Origin: Roseiarcus sp049513815
GTDB lineage: Bacteria > Pseudomonadota > Alphaproteobacteria > Rhizobiales > Beijerinckiaceae
Reading direction: 5' to 3'
Assembly: GCA_049513815.1 (NCBI GenBank)
Contig: JBEKVR010000005.1
Span: forward strand, 8,002 to 72,001
Length of the DNA stretch: 64,000 nt
The stretch's first letter is position 1, and every line of letters begins with the position of its first letter. A program made the position numbers and the translations under genes. Below, piece by piece: positions 27,541 to 36,369 of this stretch. The notes under the pieces were generated by a model, which was given only the letters and a program-made list of their open reading frames with translations, was not told the DNA's origin and ran no database searches.

Positions 27541-27655
27541 CGTCTTCGCGCCTGCCGATCCCGGTCCTGCCGGGGGCTGCGGCGCCTCCCTGGTTCGCAT
27601 TGACGACCGCGGCGACGGCGAAAGGCGCCGCGTCCGGTCCGGTGCTCTCTGTCAT
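27530..27655 (-). CDS. Possible 41-residue upstream small protein coupled to fliE
   Basis: Between flgC and fliE a frame starts at an ATG (complement of 27653-27655) preceded by GGAGG and GGAG Shine-Dalgarno-like sequences. It reads MTESTGPDAAPFAVAAVVNA, then NQGGAAAPG, and ends in TGA eleven bases inside the fliE start region. Third positions are mostly G or C, as in real genes here. It has no recognisable domain. It may be a leader peptide that carries ribosomes to the poorly initiated fliE start, a genuine small protein, or chance. Confidence 0.4.
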   Translation of the reverse strand: MTESTGPDAAPFAVAAVVNANQGGAAAPGRTGIGRREDDGD

Positions 27656-27693
27656 CTCGCTCCGACCTCCGGGTGACGCGCCGACCGGCGCGC

Positions 27694-28113
27694 TCAGGCG
27701 TCCTTGAGCAGGCTGACGGTTTGGCCGAGCAGCTCGGCCGATTGCTTGGCGACTTGGAGATTCGCCTCGTAGGTGCGGTTCGCCTCGCGCATGTCGGCGA
27801 GTTCGGTCAGAACGTCGACGTTGGGCAACTTGACGAAGCCTCCCGCGTCGGCGGCCGGATTGCCGGGGTCGTGCTCGACCTTGAAGGGGGCGTCGTCCTG
27901 GCCGATCGTCTTGATCCTGACCAGCGGCACGCCGAGCGAACGGTCGAGGACGCTGTCGAACGAAACCGTCTGGCGGGTGTAGGGATCGGCGCCGGGCGTG
28001 TCGCCGGTCGACTGGGCGTTGGCGATATTCTCGGAAATCACGCGCAGTCGCACTGACTGGGCCTCGAGGCCCGAACCGGCGATACGCAGGGTCGCTTGCA
28101 GCGGATCAGGCAT
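27694..28113 (-). CDS. flgC: Flagellar proximal rod protein FlgC
   Basis: FlgC is one of the proximal rod subunits. The 139-residue protein has the rod N-terminus (RIAGSGLEAQSVRLRVISEN, then IANAQSTG) and the C-terminal rod helix (LADMREANRTYEANLQVAKQ). It follows flgB after six bases. The following 153-base gap before fliE is unusually wide and holds a small open frame. Confidence 0.95.
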   Translation of the reverse strand: MPDPLQATLRIAGSGLEAQSVRLRVISENIANAQSTGDTPGADPYTRQTVSFDSVLDRSLGVPLVRIKTIGQDDAPFKVEHDPGNPAADAGGFVKLPNVDVLTELADMREANRTYEANLQVAKQSAELLGQTVSLLKDA

Positions 28114-28119
28114 CGTCGC

Positions 28120-28497
28120 TCACTTCAAAGCCGACATGATCATTTGGTGGATGACGCGCTTGACGTTGGTCGCCATCGTGTAGTCGCGGTTGACCTCGCC
28201 GAGCTTCATCATCTCGTTTTCGACGTCGACCGAATTGCCGGAGAGCGTCGTCTCCGGCCCGTCCGACTCGACCACCCGCGCCTCGGCGAATGCATCGTTG
28301 CCCGGCGTCATATGCGAGGGGTTGGTCGAGACCATCGACACCTGCGCGTTGTCGAGAATCGCCGAAAACGGTTGCAGGTCGGTCGCCTGGAAGCCGGGCG
28401 TGTTGGCGTTGGCGATATTGGCGGCGATCAACTCGTCGCGCGACGACAGCCATTGTGTCCGCTGCGCGGCGAGCTGGAGCACGTAGGGTTGGGACAC
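28120..28497 (-). CDS. flgB: Flagellar proximal rod protein FlgB
   Basis: FlgB is the most membrane-proximal rod subunit. The 125-residue product shows the axial motif LIAANIANANTPGFQATDLQ and ends with NSVDVENEMMKLGEVNRDYT then MATNVKRVIHQMI, as in other FlgB proteins. It starts the flgB-flgC-fliE block after a 35-base spacer from an unassigned gene. Confidence 0.95.
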   Translation of the reverse strand: MSQPYVLQLAAQRTQWLSSRDELIAANIANANTPGFQATDLQPFSAILDNAQVSMVSTNPSHMTPGNDAFAEARVVESDGPETTLSGNSVDVENEMMKLGEVNRDYTMATNVKRVIHQMIMSALK

Positions 28498-28532
28498 GCG
28501 TTGACGTCCGTTCAGTCAGAGACGTCCGAGGA

Positions 28533-28985
28533 TTACGCCGCCGGCCTTGCTCCAAGCTTGCGCGGCGGCAACCGCGCCGCCGCCACCGCGCCGCGCAACC
28601 GTTCGTCCTTGATCGCGTCGTCGAGGTCGTCCTCGCCGTCGACCAGCACCTCGACCACATCGATCCCCGCCCGTTTGCGGCCGATCGTCAACTTGAAGAA
28701 GGCCGACACCGCCGCATAGTGGAACTCCATGTCGAGCCGCACCACCGGCGTCGTGTCCCATTGCACGTCGCAGCCTGCCGACAACGCGTAGCGCAGCGCG
28801 CCGCCGCGAAAGAACAGTTCGCCCGACGAGTTGACGAGATCGGCGATGTTTGCCGCCTGCTCGCCGCGGATCATCAGGATCAGTTCGGACGGGTCGGTCA
28901 GGCGCAGTTCGGTGGCGACCTCCACCATCGCCGCGGCGATGATCTGGTCGCGCCGACGATTGCCGGCTTGGGTCAGTTCGCGCAT
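28533..28985 (-). CDS. Unassigned conserved-position flagellar cluster protein
   Basis: This 150-residue soluble protein sits between flhB and flgB, only four bases after flhB. No signal peptide or membrane span is present. It has a mixed alpha/beta look, with VEVATELRLTDPSELILMIR, DLVNSSGELFFRGGALRYAL and a C-terminal acidic VDGEDDLDDAIKDERLRG stretch. I cannot match it to a named flagellar family. The tight spacing argues that it belongs to the flagellar operon. Confidence 0.75.
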   Translation of the reverse strand: MRELTQAGNRRRDQIIAAAMVEVATELRLTDPSELILMIRGEQAANIADLVNSSGELFFRGGALRYALSAGCDVQWDTTPVVRLDMEFHYAAVSAFFKLTIGRKRAGIDVVEVLVDGEDDLDDAIKDERLRGAVAAARLPPRKLGARPAA

Positions 28986-28989
28986 CGAC

Positions 28990-30078
28990 TCACCCGTTTC
29001 TCACGATCGGCCACGAGCTTCTCTTTTCATGGATCAGATGAACGATTTCCGCCACGGCGCGGTAGAACTCGGGCGGGATCGCCGCGTCCACCGAAACCGC
29101 GGCATAAAGCGCGCGGGCCAGCGGCCGATCCTCGACGATCGGGACTTCGTGCTGTTCGGCGATTTCGCGGATCTTCAGCGCGATCAGGTCCACGCCTTTG
29201 GCCAGCACGATTGGCGCGCCGCCCTCGGAACGCACGTAGCGCATCGCCACCGCGTAATGGGTCGGGTTGGCGACCACCATCGTCGCGCGCGGCACCGCTG
29301 CCAGCATGCGTTTGCGCGAACGGTCGAGCCTGAGCGAGCGCAGCCGCGATTTCATCAGCCGGTCGCCCTCGGTCTGCCGCAGCTCCTCTTTGAGCTCGTG
29401 CCGGCTCATGCGCTGGTCGCGCCGCCAATGGATACGCGCCCAGGCGAGATCGGCTGACGCGACAACGAGCGTCGCCACCAGCACCGCGCCGATCACGTCA
29501 AGGCACAGCTTGAGCGCGCGCTGCGGCAGATCGGCGACGTCGTCGAACATCGAGGTCTCCAGCAGCAGGCGCTGGCCGCTGAGGATGAGCGTGACGAGGA
29601 CGCCGACGGCGAAGACTTTCAGCAGGCTCTTGAAGAACTCGGTCCAACCGCGCAGACCGAAGATGCGCATGAAGCCGGCGCGCGGCGAGATGCGCGACAG
29701 ATCGGGCATGATCCGGTCCGGCACGAAGCGCGGCGGGTTTTGCGCCGCCGAGGCGACGAGGCCGGCGATCATCAGCAGCAGGACCACCGGAATGATGAAT
29801 TGGACGGCGGCGATCCCGACGATCCCGGCAAGCGCCAGCACGTCGTTGGACCGCTCGAGTCGCCAGCCGCCAGCGTCATCGAGAAAGCGCATCAGCGCGC
29901 CGACGAACGCCTCGGTGTGCGACGGCACGATGAAGACGAGAGCGATCAGGATCGCCGTCAGCGAAGCGAGAATCGGCACTTCGCGCGAGACCGGCACGTC
30001 GCCGCGCTCGACCGCGTCGTGAATCTTCTTTTCCGATGCCTCTTCGGTCTTGCTGTCGGTATCGCGATCTTCGGCCAT
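28990..30078 (-). CDS. flhB: Flagellar export switch protein FlhB
   Basis: FlhB controls the change of export specificity from hook to filament substrates. The 362-residue product has four hydrophobic segments after a charged N-terminus (DTDSKTEEASEKKIHDAVER). Its cytoplasmic domain carries the autocleavage motif NPTH within MVVANPTHYAVAMRY, and the usual LKIREIAEQHEVPIVEDRPL block follows. Its partner ruler protein FliK is encoded at 42021-43691. Confidence 0.96.
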   Translation of the reverse strand: MAEDRDTDSKTEEASEKKIHDAVERGDVPVSREVPILASLTAILIALVFIVPSHTEAFVGALMRFLDDAGGWRLERSNDVLALAGIVGIAAVQFIIPVVLLLMIAGLVASAAQNPPRFVPDRIMPDLSRISPRAGFMRIFGLRGWTEFFKSLLKVFAVGVLVTLILSGQRLLLETSMFDDVADLPQRALKLCLDVIGAVLVATLVVASADLAWARIHWRRDQRMSRHELKEELRQTEGDRLMKSRLRSLRLDRSRKRMLAAVPRATMVVANPTHYAVAMRYVRSEGGAPIVLAKGVDLIALKIREIAEQHEVPIVEDRPLARALYAAVSVDAAIPPEFYRAVAEIVHLIHEKRSSWPIVRNG

Positions 30079-30093
30079 CGCCGCCCCTCCCGG

Positions 30094-31122
30094 CTACGCC
30101 GCCTCGGCGCCGTCGGGCGGGGGGATCTCGATTTCGTTGCGCTGGGCCATCTTGAGCACAAGGTCGGTGATCTGCTTGCGCGCCTTGGCGATGTCGCGCG
30201 GCGAGGCGAGCATCGGCGTCGCCAACTCGCTCTCGACCAGGCGTTTCGAGCGCGAAGCCATCGCCGACAGCACCGTATCGCGGAACTCGGCGTCGGCGCC
30301 GCGCAGCGCCATGACCACCGTCTCGGTCTGCAGCTTGTCGAACAGCACCGCGCGGGCCCGCTGCGACAGCCGCGGCAGGTCGTCGAAGGAGAACAGCATC
30401 TTCATCACCATGCGCGCCTCCTTGGGGCGCGCGGCGACCAGCGACTGCACGACGTCGCGCGCGTCGAGCGGTTCGAGATTGTTGATGATGTCGGCGATGC
30501 GGCTGTGGTTGTCGAGTCCGGCGCCGCGCGCCGTCAGGATGGCGAGGTCCTTGCGCACCCCGTCTTCGACGATGAGCTGAATGTCCTCGGAGAGGACCGG
30601 CCTGACGATCATCGCCACCAGCACCTCGTTGCGCGCCTCGCGCGGCATACGTGCGACGACCTGGGCCGCCAGCGGCGGGGCGAGTTTCGACAGGATGTAG
30701 GTGGCGACCAGCGGATGCTCGTTGGCGAGATAGGTCTGCAACACCGACTCCGGCACGCCGCCGAGCGCGTTCCATACGCCGAGGTCTCCGGGCATCGAGA
30801 CATCGGAGAGAATGTCGGCGACCTCTTCCGGCGGCGCCACGTCGGTGAGCATGTCGCGCGCCTTGCCGACGTCGCCCATCAAACTGGCGCCGGCCGAAAA
30901 GGCGGCGGTGAACTCCTCGACCAGCGATTCCAGCTCTCCCGGCGGAATTGCGCCGAGGCGCGCCGCGGCGCGCGTCACTTCGCGCAGCTCGTTTGGCTCG
31001 AGATGCTTGAGCAGGCGTGTAGCGGGCGGCTTGCCCATCGCCAGCAGGATCGCCGCGGCCCTTTGCGGCCCGGCGAGCTGGCGCAGCTCGCGGCTCGATC
31101 CGCCGTTGGTCGTCGCGTCCAT
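30094..31122 (-). CDS. fliG: Flagellar motor switch protein FliG
   Basis: FliG is the C-ring protein that touches both the MS ring and the stator and generates torque. The 342-residue product has the N-terminal domain (LAGPQRAAAILLAMGKPPAT), the middle ARM domain and the C-terminal torque domain (LFSFDDLPRLSQRARAVLFD, with charged residues in the final helices). It lies between fliN and flhB, as in Brucella. Confidence 0.95.
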   Translation of the reverse strand: MDATTNGGSSRELRQLAGPQRAAAILLAMGKPPATRLLKHLEPNELREVTRAAARLGAIPPGELESLVEEFTAAFSAGASLMGDVGKARDMLTDVAPPEEVADILSDVSMPGDLGVWNALGGVPESVLQTYLANEHPLVATYILSKLAPPLAAQVVARMPREARNEVLVAMIVRPVLSEDIQLIVEDGVRKDLAILTARGAGLDNHSRIADIINNLEPLDARDVVQSLVAARPKEARMVMKMLFSFDDLPRLSQRARAVLFDKLQTETVVMALRGADAEFRDTVLSAMASRSKRLVESELATPMLASPRDIAKARKQITDLVLKMAQRNEIEIPPPDGAEAA

Positions 31123-31135
31123 GTCGGCTCGGCCT

Positions 31136-31510
31136 TCAGGCGACGCGATCGTCGCGCGACGACGCGACGATCTCGGTCAAAGACACCCCGTAGCGGGCGG
31201 TTTCCTCGTCGACCACCACGACTTCGCCGCGCGCGATGGTTCGACCGTTGACGACAATGTTGACCGGATCGCCGACCTTCTGGTCGAGCGAGACGACCGC
31301 GCCGCGGCCAAGCTTCATCAGACTGGAGACCGGCATGGTCGTGCCGCCGAGCACGACCTGAACGGTGACGGGAATTGAGAGGATGGCGTCGTAGCGCGGC
31401 GGACTCGCCGGCGCGGGAGGGGAAGGCGCGGCGGCGACGGGCGCAGCCTCGGGCTCGGGCTCGGCGGCGGGCTCGGGCAGGTCGCTGAGAGGTTCGAACG
31501 TGTCGTCCAT
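31136..31510 (-). CDS. fliN: Flagellar motor switch protein FliN
   Basis: FliN is the C-ring base protein that also docks export complexes. The 124-residue product has a Pro/Ala/Glu-rich N-terminus followed by the surface-presentation (SpoA) domain: ILSIPVTVQVVLGGTTMPVS, LMKLGRGAVVSLDQKVGDPV, then VVDEETARYGVSLTEIV. The ATG at 31510 was preferred because the longer open frame upstream is out-of-frame fliM sequence. It follows fliM by 53 bases. Confidence 0.95.
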   Translation of the reverse strand: MDDTFEPLSDLPEPAAEPEPEAAPVAAAPSPPAPASPPRYDAILSIPVTVQVVLGGTTMPVSSLMKLGRGAVVSLDQKVGDPVNIVVNGRTIARGEVVVVDEETARYGVSLTEIVASSRDDRVA

Positions 31511-31563
31511 GGCCCTGTGACTCTTTCCTGGGTCGTCTTGCGGCTGCAACCGACTTTGGCGGG

Positions 31564-32508
31564 TTAATTGGCGAGGGCGGATTCGATGGAATTGTCCTCG
31601 GGTTCGACCGCCGTTTCGATTTCCAAGGAGTAGCGGCCGTCGCCTTGTCCGAGCTTGCACCAGAACATCTCGCGTCCCTCGCATTCCAGACGGACCCGGC
31701 CCATGCCGGACCCATGCAGGGTCAGGACCTGACCGACCGAGAGCGCGGCGATGTCGCCCAACGACATCGGCAACTCGTCGAGCACCGCGGAAACGGCGAC
31801 GCGAGCGCGGGCGACGCCTTGCTCGAGCTGGCGCGCCCAACGCGGATCGCCGCCGCCCGTTTCCGCGCCCGGCTCCGCAGCGAGCTGCTTGCGCAGCGGC
31901 GCCAGCGCCGCCTGCGGCGCGAGGACGACAATCGTGAGCGGGCCGACGCGCGTCGCCACATTCAACCGCGCTTCGACCGCCAAGCCGTCGCGCCGGCTGA
32001 GCGCGTAAACGTCGGCAAGCTTCTCCAGGCGTTCGAGGCGCAGTTCGAGGCTGCCGAAGCCGTCGAACGCCGCCTCCAGCGCGCCCGCAAGGCGCCGGGC
32101 GAGTTCAGCGACGAGATGGAGCTCGATCGTCGTCGCCGGCCGCGGCGACCGTTCGCTCACCGACACGCTCTCGTCGCCGAAGACGGTCGCGACCAGCGAC
32201 TCGGCGATTTTGGGATCGAAGATCAGCATCAGCTTGGCGTCAAGCGCCCCGCTGTGCAGCGCCGCGGCCAGTTGTCCCTCGCACTCGCCCAGCGCCGTGA
32301 ACACGTTCTCGGGGCGGATGACGTCGAGCGTCGGCGCGGCGTCGAGCTTCAAAAGACTGCCGGCGGCGGCGGGGATGTTGAGCGCGAACTGTTCGAAGGC
32401 GAACGCGAGGCCGGGCAGGCGCTCGAACGCCTGGCCAGCCGAATCGGGCTGTGCGCCCTGCAGCCAGGGCGCGCTCGTCGTCGAGTTTTCGCGTTCCGCG
32501 CGGGGCAT
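31564..32508 (-). CDS. fliM: Flagellar motor switch protein FliM
   Basis: FliM is the C-ring protein that normally binds CheY-P. The 314-residue product has the CheC-like middle domain (KLMLIFDPKIAESLVATVFG) and a C-terminal SpoA domain (MSLGDIAALSVGQVLTLHGS). The rhizobial form is divergent and the classic N-terminal CheY-binding motif is not obvious. Position between motA and fliN, with three bases between motA and fliM, supports the call. Confidence 0.9.
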   Translation of the reverse strand: MPRAERENSTTSAPWLQGAQPDSAGQAFERLPGLAFAFEQFALNIPAAAGSLLKLDAAPTLDVIRPENVFTALGECEGQLAAALHSGALDAKLMLIFDPKIAESLVATVFGDESVSVSERSPRPATTIELHLVAELARRLAGALEAAFDGFGSLELRLERLEKLADVYALSRRDGLAVEARLNVATRVGPLTIVVLAPQAALAPLRKQLAAEPGAETGGGDPRWARQLEQGVARARVAVSAVLDELPMSLGDIAALSVGQVLTLHGSGMGRVRLECEGREMFWCKLGQGDGRYSLEIETAVEPEDNSIESALAN

Positions 32509-32511
32509 GGG

Positions 32512-33402
32512 CTAGGCCGCCTCCTTGACCGCGCCTTCGGGCGCCGGCGCCGGGCCGGCGATCGTCTCGTTCTCGACCGTGTCGATCGTCGGTCGCTCCC
32601 TGGACGGGATCGTCTTGCGACCGAACTCGACCGCGACTTGCGGCATGGCGCCGTTCATGAAAGCGAGTAGGCTCTGCTTGACCAGGCTGAACAGGCGCAG
32701 TTGCTTCTGGCGCACGCCCTTGATCTTCAGCGCCACCGGCTGGACGACGGCGTAGGCGAGCAAGATGCCGGAAAACGTGCCGACCAGCGCCGCGCCAATC
32801 AGGCCGCCAAGGATCTCAGGCGACGAATCGAGCGAGCCCATGGCGTGGACGACGCCGAGCACGGCCGCGACGATGCCGAGCGCCGGCAGACTGTCGGCGA
32901 TGTTCTGCAATGCGTGGACCGGCTTGAAACGATCGTTGGCGAGGGTCTCCAGCTCCTCGTCCATCAACGCCTCGATCTCGTGGGTTTTGGCGTTGCCGAT
33001 GATGATCAGCCGGCCGTAGTCGCAGATGAAGGTCAGCAGGTCCTTGTTGGCGAGCAGGCGCGGAAAGCCCATGAACACCGGCGACGCTTCCGGGTTGTCG
33101 AAATGCGGCTCGACCTCGGCCCGCGACTTGCCGCGCAACTCGCGCATCAGTGCGTGCAGCGCGCTCAGAACGTCGAGAAAGTCGCGCGGCTTCGGCACCC
33201 TGTCGGTGATCGACTCGACGATCGCCTTGCCGCTGTCCTTGATGGCGGCCATCGGATTGGCGACGATGAAGATGCCCAACGCGGCGCCGCAGATGATCAC
33301 GAACTCATAGGGCTGGAACAGCACTTCGAGGTGACCGCCGAGCGCGGCGTAACCGCCGAGAACGCTGCCGATGGCGATGATCAGGCCGATGATGAAATTC
33401 AA
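32512..33402 (-). CDS. motA: Flagellar stator protein MotA
   Basis: MotA forms the proton-driven stator with MotB. The 296-residue product has four membrane spans and starts MNFIIGLIIAIGSVLGGYAA. The conserved Pro-containing third helix is ADSLPALGIVAAVLGVVHAM, and the GALVGTF-like segment (GLIGAALVGTFSGILLAYAV) follows. It is the first gene of the 21-kb minus-strand flagellar run and is divergent from flgF across 147 bp. Its partner motB lies in the other flagellar operon. Confidence 0.96.
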   Translation of the reverse strand: MNFIIGLIIAIGSVLGGYAALGGHLEVLFQPYEFVIICGAALGIFIVANPMAAIKDSGKAIVESITDRVPKPRDFLDVLSALHALMRELRGKSRAEVEPHFDNPEASPVFMGFPRLLANKDLLTFICDYGRLIIIGNAKTHEIEALMDEELETLANDRFKPVHALQNIADSLPALGIVAAVLGVVHAMGSLDSSPEILGGLIGAALVGTFSGILLAYAVVQPVALKIKGVRQKQLRLFSLVKQSLLAFMNGAMPQVAVEFGRKTIPSRERPTIDTVENETIAGPAPAPEGAVKEAA

Positions 33403-33549
33403 GTCCTGCTCCCTGCGCCCTTGGTCGCCGACCGTGCGACGCCAAACTTACGCCAGGCTGTTTCGCCGAGGTCAGCCCCATGCAAGCCGTCGGACCGATC
33501 GTCGCCCCAGGGCCGGCCGTCCAGCGGCGCGGCGGCGACGGGTTGGGTC

Positions 33550-34269
33550 ATGCAGAACGGTCTCTACGTTTCGCTGTCGGCGCAGGTGGCGCTCGAACGA
33601 CGCCTGGAGACGGTCGCCAACAACGTCGCCAACATGAACACGGTCGGCTTTCGCGGCGACGCGGTCCATTTCGACACCGAACTCGCCAAGGCTGGCGACA
33701 GCTCAATTGCTTATGTCTCGCCCGGAACCCCGTACATTTCGCGCGACGTCGGCGCAGCAGTGAAGACCGACAACCCCTTCGACGTCGCCATCCAGGGCGA
33801 CGGCTGGATGTCGATTCGGACCCAATCCGGGATCGCCTACACGCGCGACGGCCGGATGCGCATGTCGGAAAGCGGGGCGCTGGAAACCCTGATCGGCAAC
33901 CCGGTGCTCGACGCTGGCGGCGCGCCGATCGTCCTCAACCCCGTGGGCTCGACGCCGAACATCGGCGGCGACGGGATGATCTCGCAGGACGGCAAGCAAC
34001 TCGGCGCAATCGGCCTATTCTCGATCGACAGCCAGGCCAATCTCGTCCGCACTGAGAACTCCGGCGTCATCCCCGACAAGCCGGCGACGCCGATCCTCGA
34101 TTTCACCCAGAGCGGCGTGGCGCAGGGTTATGTCGAGGGCGCGAACGTCAATCCGATCGAGGAAATGACCAAGCTGATCTCCCTGACCCGCAACTTCGAC
34201 GGCGTCAATTCGGAGGTTTCGCAGACCGAATCCTCGATGGAAGACGCCATCAAGTCCCTTGCGACTTAG
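33550..34269 (+). CDS. flgF: Flagellar proximal rod protein FlgF
   Basis: FlgF is a rod subunit. The 239-residue product has the axial N-terminus (NGLYVSLSAQVALERRLETV, then ANNVANMNTVGFRGDAV) and the C-terminal YVEGANVNPIEEMTKLISLT followed by RNFDGVNSEV. The frame extends far upstream antisense to motA; the ATG at 33550 is where rod homology begins. The shared 147-bp spacer with motA must hold both promoters; I see no clear consensus in it. Confidence 0.94.
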   Translation: MQNGLYVSLSAQVALERRLETVANNVANMNTVGFRGDAVHFDTELAKAGDSSIAYVSPGTPYISRDVGAAVKTDNPFDVAIQGDGWMSIRTQSGIAYTRDGRMRMSESGALETLIGNPVLDAGGAPIVLNPVGSTPNIGGDGMISQDGKQLGAIGLFSIDSQANLVRTENSGVIPDKPATPILDFTQSGVAQGYVEGANVNPIEEMTKLISLTRNFDGVNSEVSQTESSMEDAIKSLAT

Positions 34270-34314
34270 GACCGTCTCAATGCGCTTGAGCGGCGATGAC
34301 CAGGGGCGCGGCCG

Positions 34315-35712
34315 ATGACAATGACCACGGATGGCGCAGCCTCCCCGCCCCCATTGACGGCGCTCGACCGGCTGGAGCGCGGACTCGCCGCCGCCGCCAA
34401 GACCATCCCGCTGACCGCCGTCAGCGGCGTGGTGACCGAGATCGCCATGTCTCACTACCGGGTGGCGGGCCTGTCGCGCTTCCTGCGCCTGGGCGAATGC
34501 GTGCGGGTCGACATCGGCGACCGCTTCCAGCTTGGCGAGGTGGTGCGGATCGACGATCAAACCGTGACCCTCAAGCCGTTCGATTCCCGTTGCGACGCGG
34601 CGATCGGCGCGCGCGCCTATCGCGCCGAGGCGCTGTCGCTCGCCCCCTGCCCGGCATGGAAGGGCCGGGCGATCGACGCGCTCGGCCAGCCGATCGACGG
34701 CGCTGGGGAACTGCCGGTCGGCGACCGCGTGATGCCGATCGACGCCGAGCCGCCGCCGGCGCTCAGGCGGACCCGGCTGCGCAAGCCGATCAAGTCGGGC
34801 ATCCGCGTCGTCGACTTCTTCACCCCCCTATGCGCCGGACAACGCATCGGGATCTTCGCCGGTTCGGGCGTGGGCAAGTCGACGATGCTGGCGATGCTTG
34901 CCCGAGCGCCGGATTTCGACACCGTGGTGATCGCGCTGGTCGGCGAACGCGGCCGCGAGGTGCGCGAATTCCTCGACGACGCGCTCGAGGGCAACCGCCA
35001 GACGGCGATCGCCGTGGTCTCGACCGGCGACGAGAGCCCGATGATGCGCCGCCTGGCGCCGCGCACGGCGATGGCGGTCGCCGAATATTTCCGCGATCGC
35101 GGCGACCAGGTGCTGCTGATCGTCGACTCGGTCACCCGCTTCGCCCACGCCGCCCGCGACGTCGCGCTGGCGGCGGGCGAGCCGGCGGTGGCGCGCGGCT
35201 ACGCGCCGAGCGTGTTCTCCGACCTGCCGCGCCTGCTCGAACGGGCCGGTCCCGGCCTCGAAGACTCGGGCTCGATCACCGGCGTCTTTTCAGTGCTGGT
35301 CGACGGCGACGACCACAACGACCCCGTCGCCGACAGCATTCGCGGCACGCTCGACGGCCATATCGTGCTCGACCGGGCGATCGCCGACCAGGGCCGCTTC
35401 CCCGCCGTCGACATCCTCGCCTCGGTCTCGCGCATCCCCAACCCGACCTGGTCGCCGGAGCAGCGCAAGCTGGTGACCCGGCTGCGCGCGCTCATCTCCC
35501 GCTTCGAGGAGACCCGCGATCTCAGGCTGATGGGCGGCTTCACGCCCGGCGCCGACCCGCTGCTCGACCAGGCGGTCAAGTCGGTGCCGCGCATCTACGA
35601 GGCGATGAGCCAGACGCTCGCTTCGCCGCCCTGCGAGGACCCCTTCATCGAACTCGCCGCCGCCTTGCGCGGCGACGTCAAGGACGAAAGCGCCGAGCCG
35701 CTCGTCGGCTGA
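34315..35712 (+). CDS. fliI: Flagellum-specific export ATPase FliI
   Basis: FliI is the hexameric ATPase of the export apparatus. The 465-residue product has an F1-beta-like fold with Walker A (GIFAGSGVGKSTMLAML, GSGVGKST core), the catalytic GERGREVREF region, and Walker B (QVLLIVDSVTRFAHAARD). The C-terminal QAVKSVPRIYEAM segment resembles the T3SS ATPase end. It follows flgF by 45 bases. Confidence 0.97.
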   Translation: MTMTTDGAASPPPLTALDRLERGLAAAAKTIPLTAVSGVVTEIAMSHYRVAGLSRFLRLGECVRVDIGDRFQLGEVVRIDDQTVTLKPFDSRCDAAIGARAYRAEALSLAPCPAWKGRAIDALGQPIDGAGELPVGDRVMPIDAEPPPALRRTRLRKPIKSGIRVVDFFTPLCAGQRIGIFAGSGVGKSTMLAMLARAPDFDTVVIALVGERGREVREFLDDALEGNRQTAIAVVSTGDESPMMRRLAPRTAMAVAEYFRDRGDQVLLIVDSVTRFAHAARDVALAAGEPAVARGYAPSVFSDLPRLLERAGPGLEDSGSITGVFSVLVDGDDHNDPVADSIRGTLDGHIVLDRAIADQGRFPAVDILASVSRIPNPTWSPEQRKLVTRLRALISRFEETRDLRLMGGFTPGADPLLDQAVKSVPRIYEAMSQTLASPPCEDPFIELAAALRGDVKDESAEPLVG

Positions 35713-35736
35713 GCGCGGCAAATCGAAAGCGTGCGC

Positions 35737-36369
35737 ATGAAACTCGCCGGACTGTTCGTTCCCCGCTTCGCCGCCAACGCCCTTGCGGCGCGCTCGCCCG
35801 TCGATATCGCGCTGTTCGGCTTCGGCGTGACGAGCGCTGCGGCCTCGGTGGTGTTCGCCGCCGTGATGTTCACTCGCGCCGGCGACGCGCCGATGGTCAA
35901 CGGCATGCAGTATCTGTCGGTATTCGCCCAGCCGCACCGGCACATCGCGGTTGTCGCTTCCGTCGAGCCTGCGCCCGCGCGCGCCGCCGCTCCGGCCCCC
36001 ATTGCGACCAAGGTCGCCGACTCGAAGACCGCGGCGCCAGCGCGCGCCGATCCGCGTCAATCGATCGACATGTCGCCGACCGGTTCGATTGTCCGCGGCG
36101 GCGACGACGCGCCCGCGGACGCCGATCCCTACCGCCTCGTCGCGGTCGAACCGGGCATGGCGTGGTTGCGCAACAGCGTCGAGACGCGGGTGATCAAAAC
36201 GGGCGATTTCGCCCCGGGGCTCGGGCGCGTCGCCGCGATCGTCGAGCGCCAGGGACGTTGGACGCTGCTCGACGAATCCGGCGCCGTCCTGCTCGCCGCA
36301 GACCCGCTTGCCTCCCCCGGCGCCGCGGTCAACCCGTTCTCGCGACGGATGATCTTCGGCGGCGACTGA
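35737..36369 (+). CDS. Membrane-anchored hypothetical protein downstream of fliI
   Basis: A 210-residue protein with one membrane span near residues 25-45 (IALFGFGVTSAAASVVFAAV). A Pro/Ala-rich linker follows (about 85-130) and then a C-terminal globular domain (LRNSVETRVIKTGDFAPGLG, then RVAAIVERQGRWTLLDESG). The topology suggests a short cytoplasmic tail and a periplasmic domain. It is only 24 bases after fliI and so probably co-transcribed. The ATG at 35737 follows GAAAG; a GTG at 35731 is the alternative. The function is unknown; an accessory role in the flagellum is inferred from context. Confidence 0.75.
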   Translation: MKLAGLFVPRFAANALAARSPVDIALFGFGVTSAAASVVFAAVMFTRAGDAPMVNGMQYLSVFAQPHRHIAVVASVEPAPARAAAPAPIATKVADSKTAAPARADPRQSIDMSPTGSIVRGGDDAPADADPYRLVAVEPGMAWLRNSVETRVIKTGDFAPGLGRVAAIVERQGRWTLLDESGAVLLAADPLASPGAAVNPFSRRMIFGGD

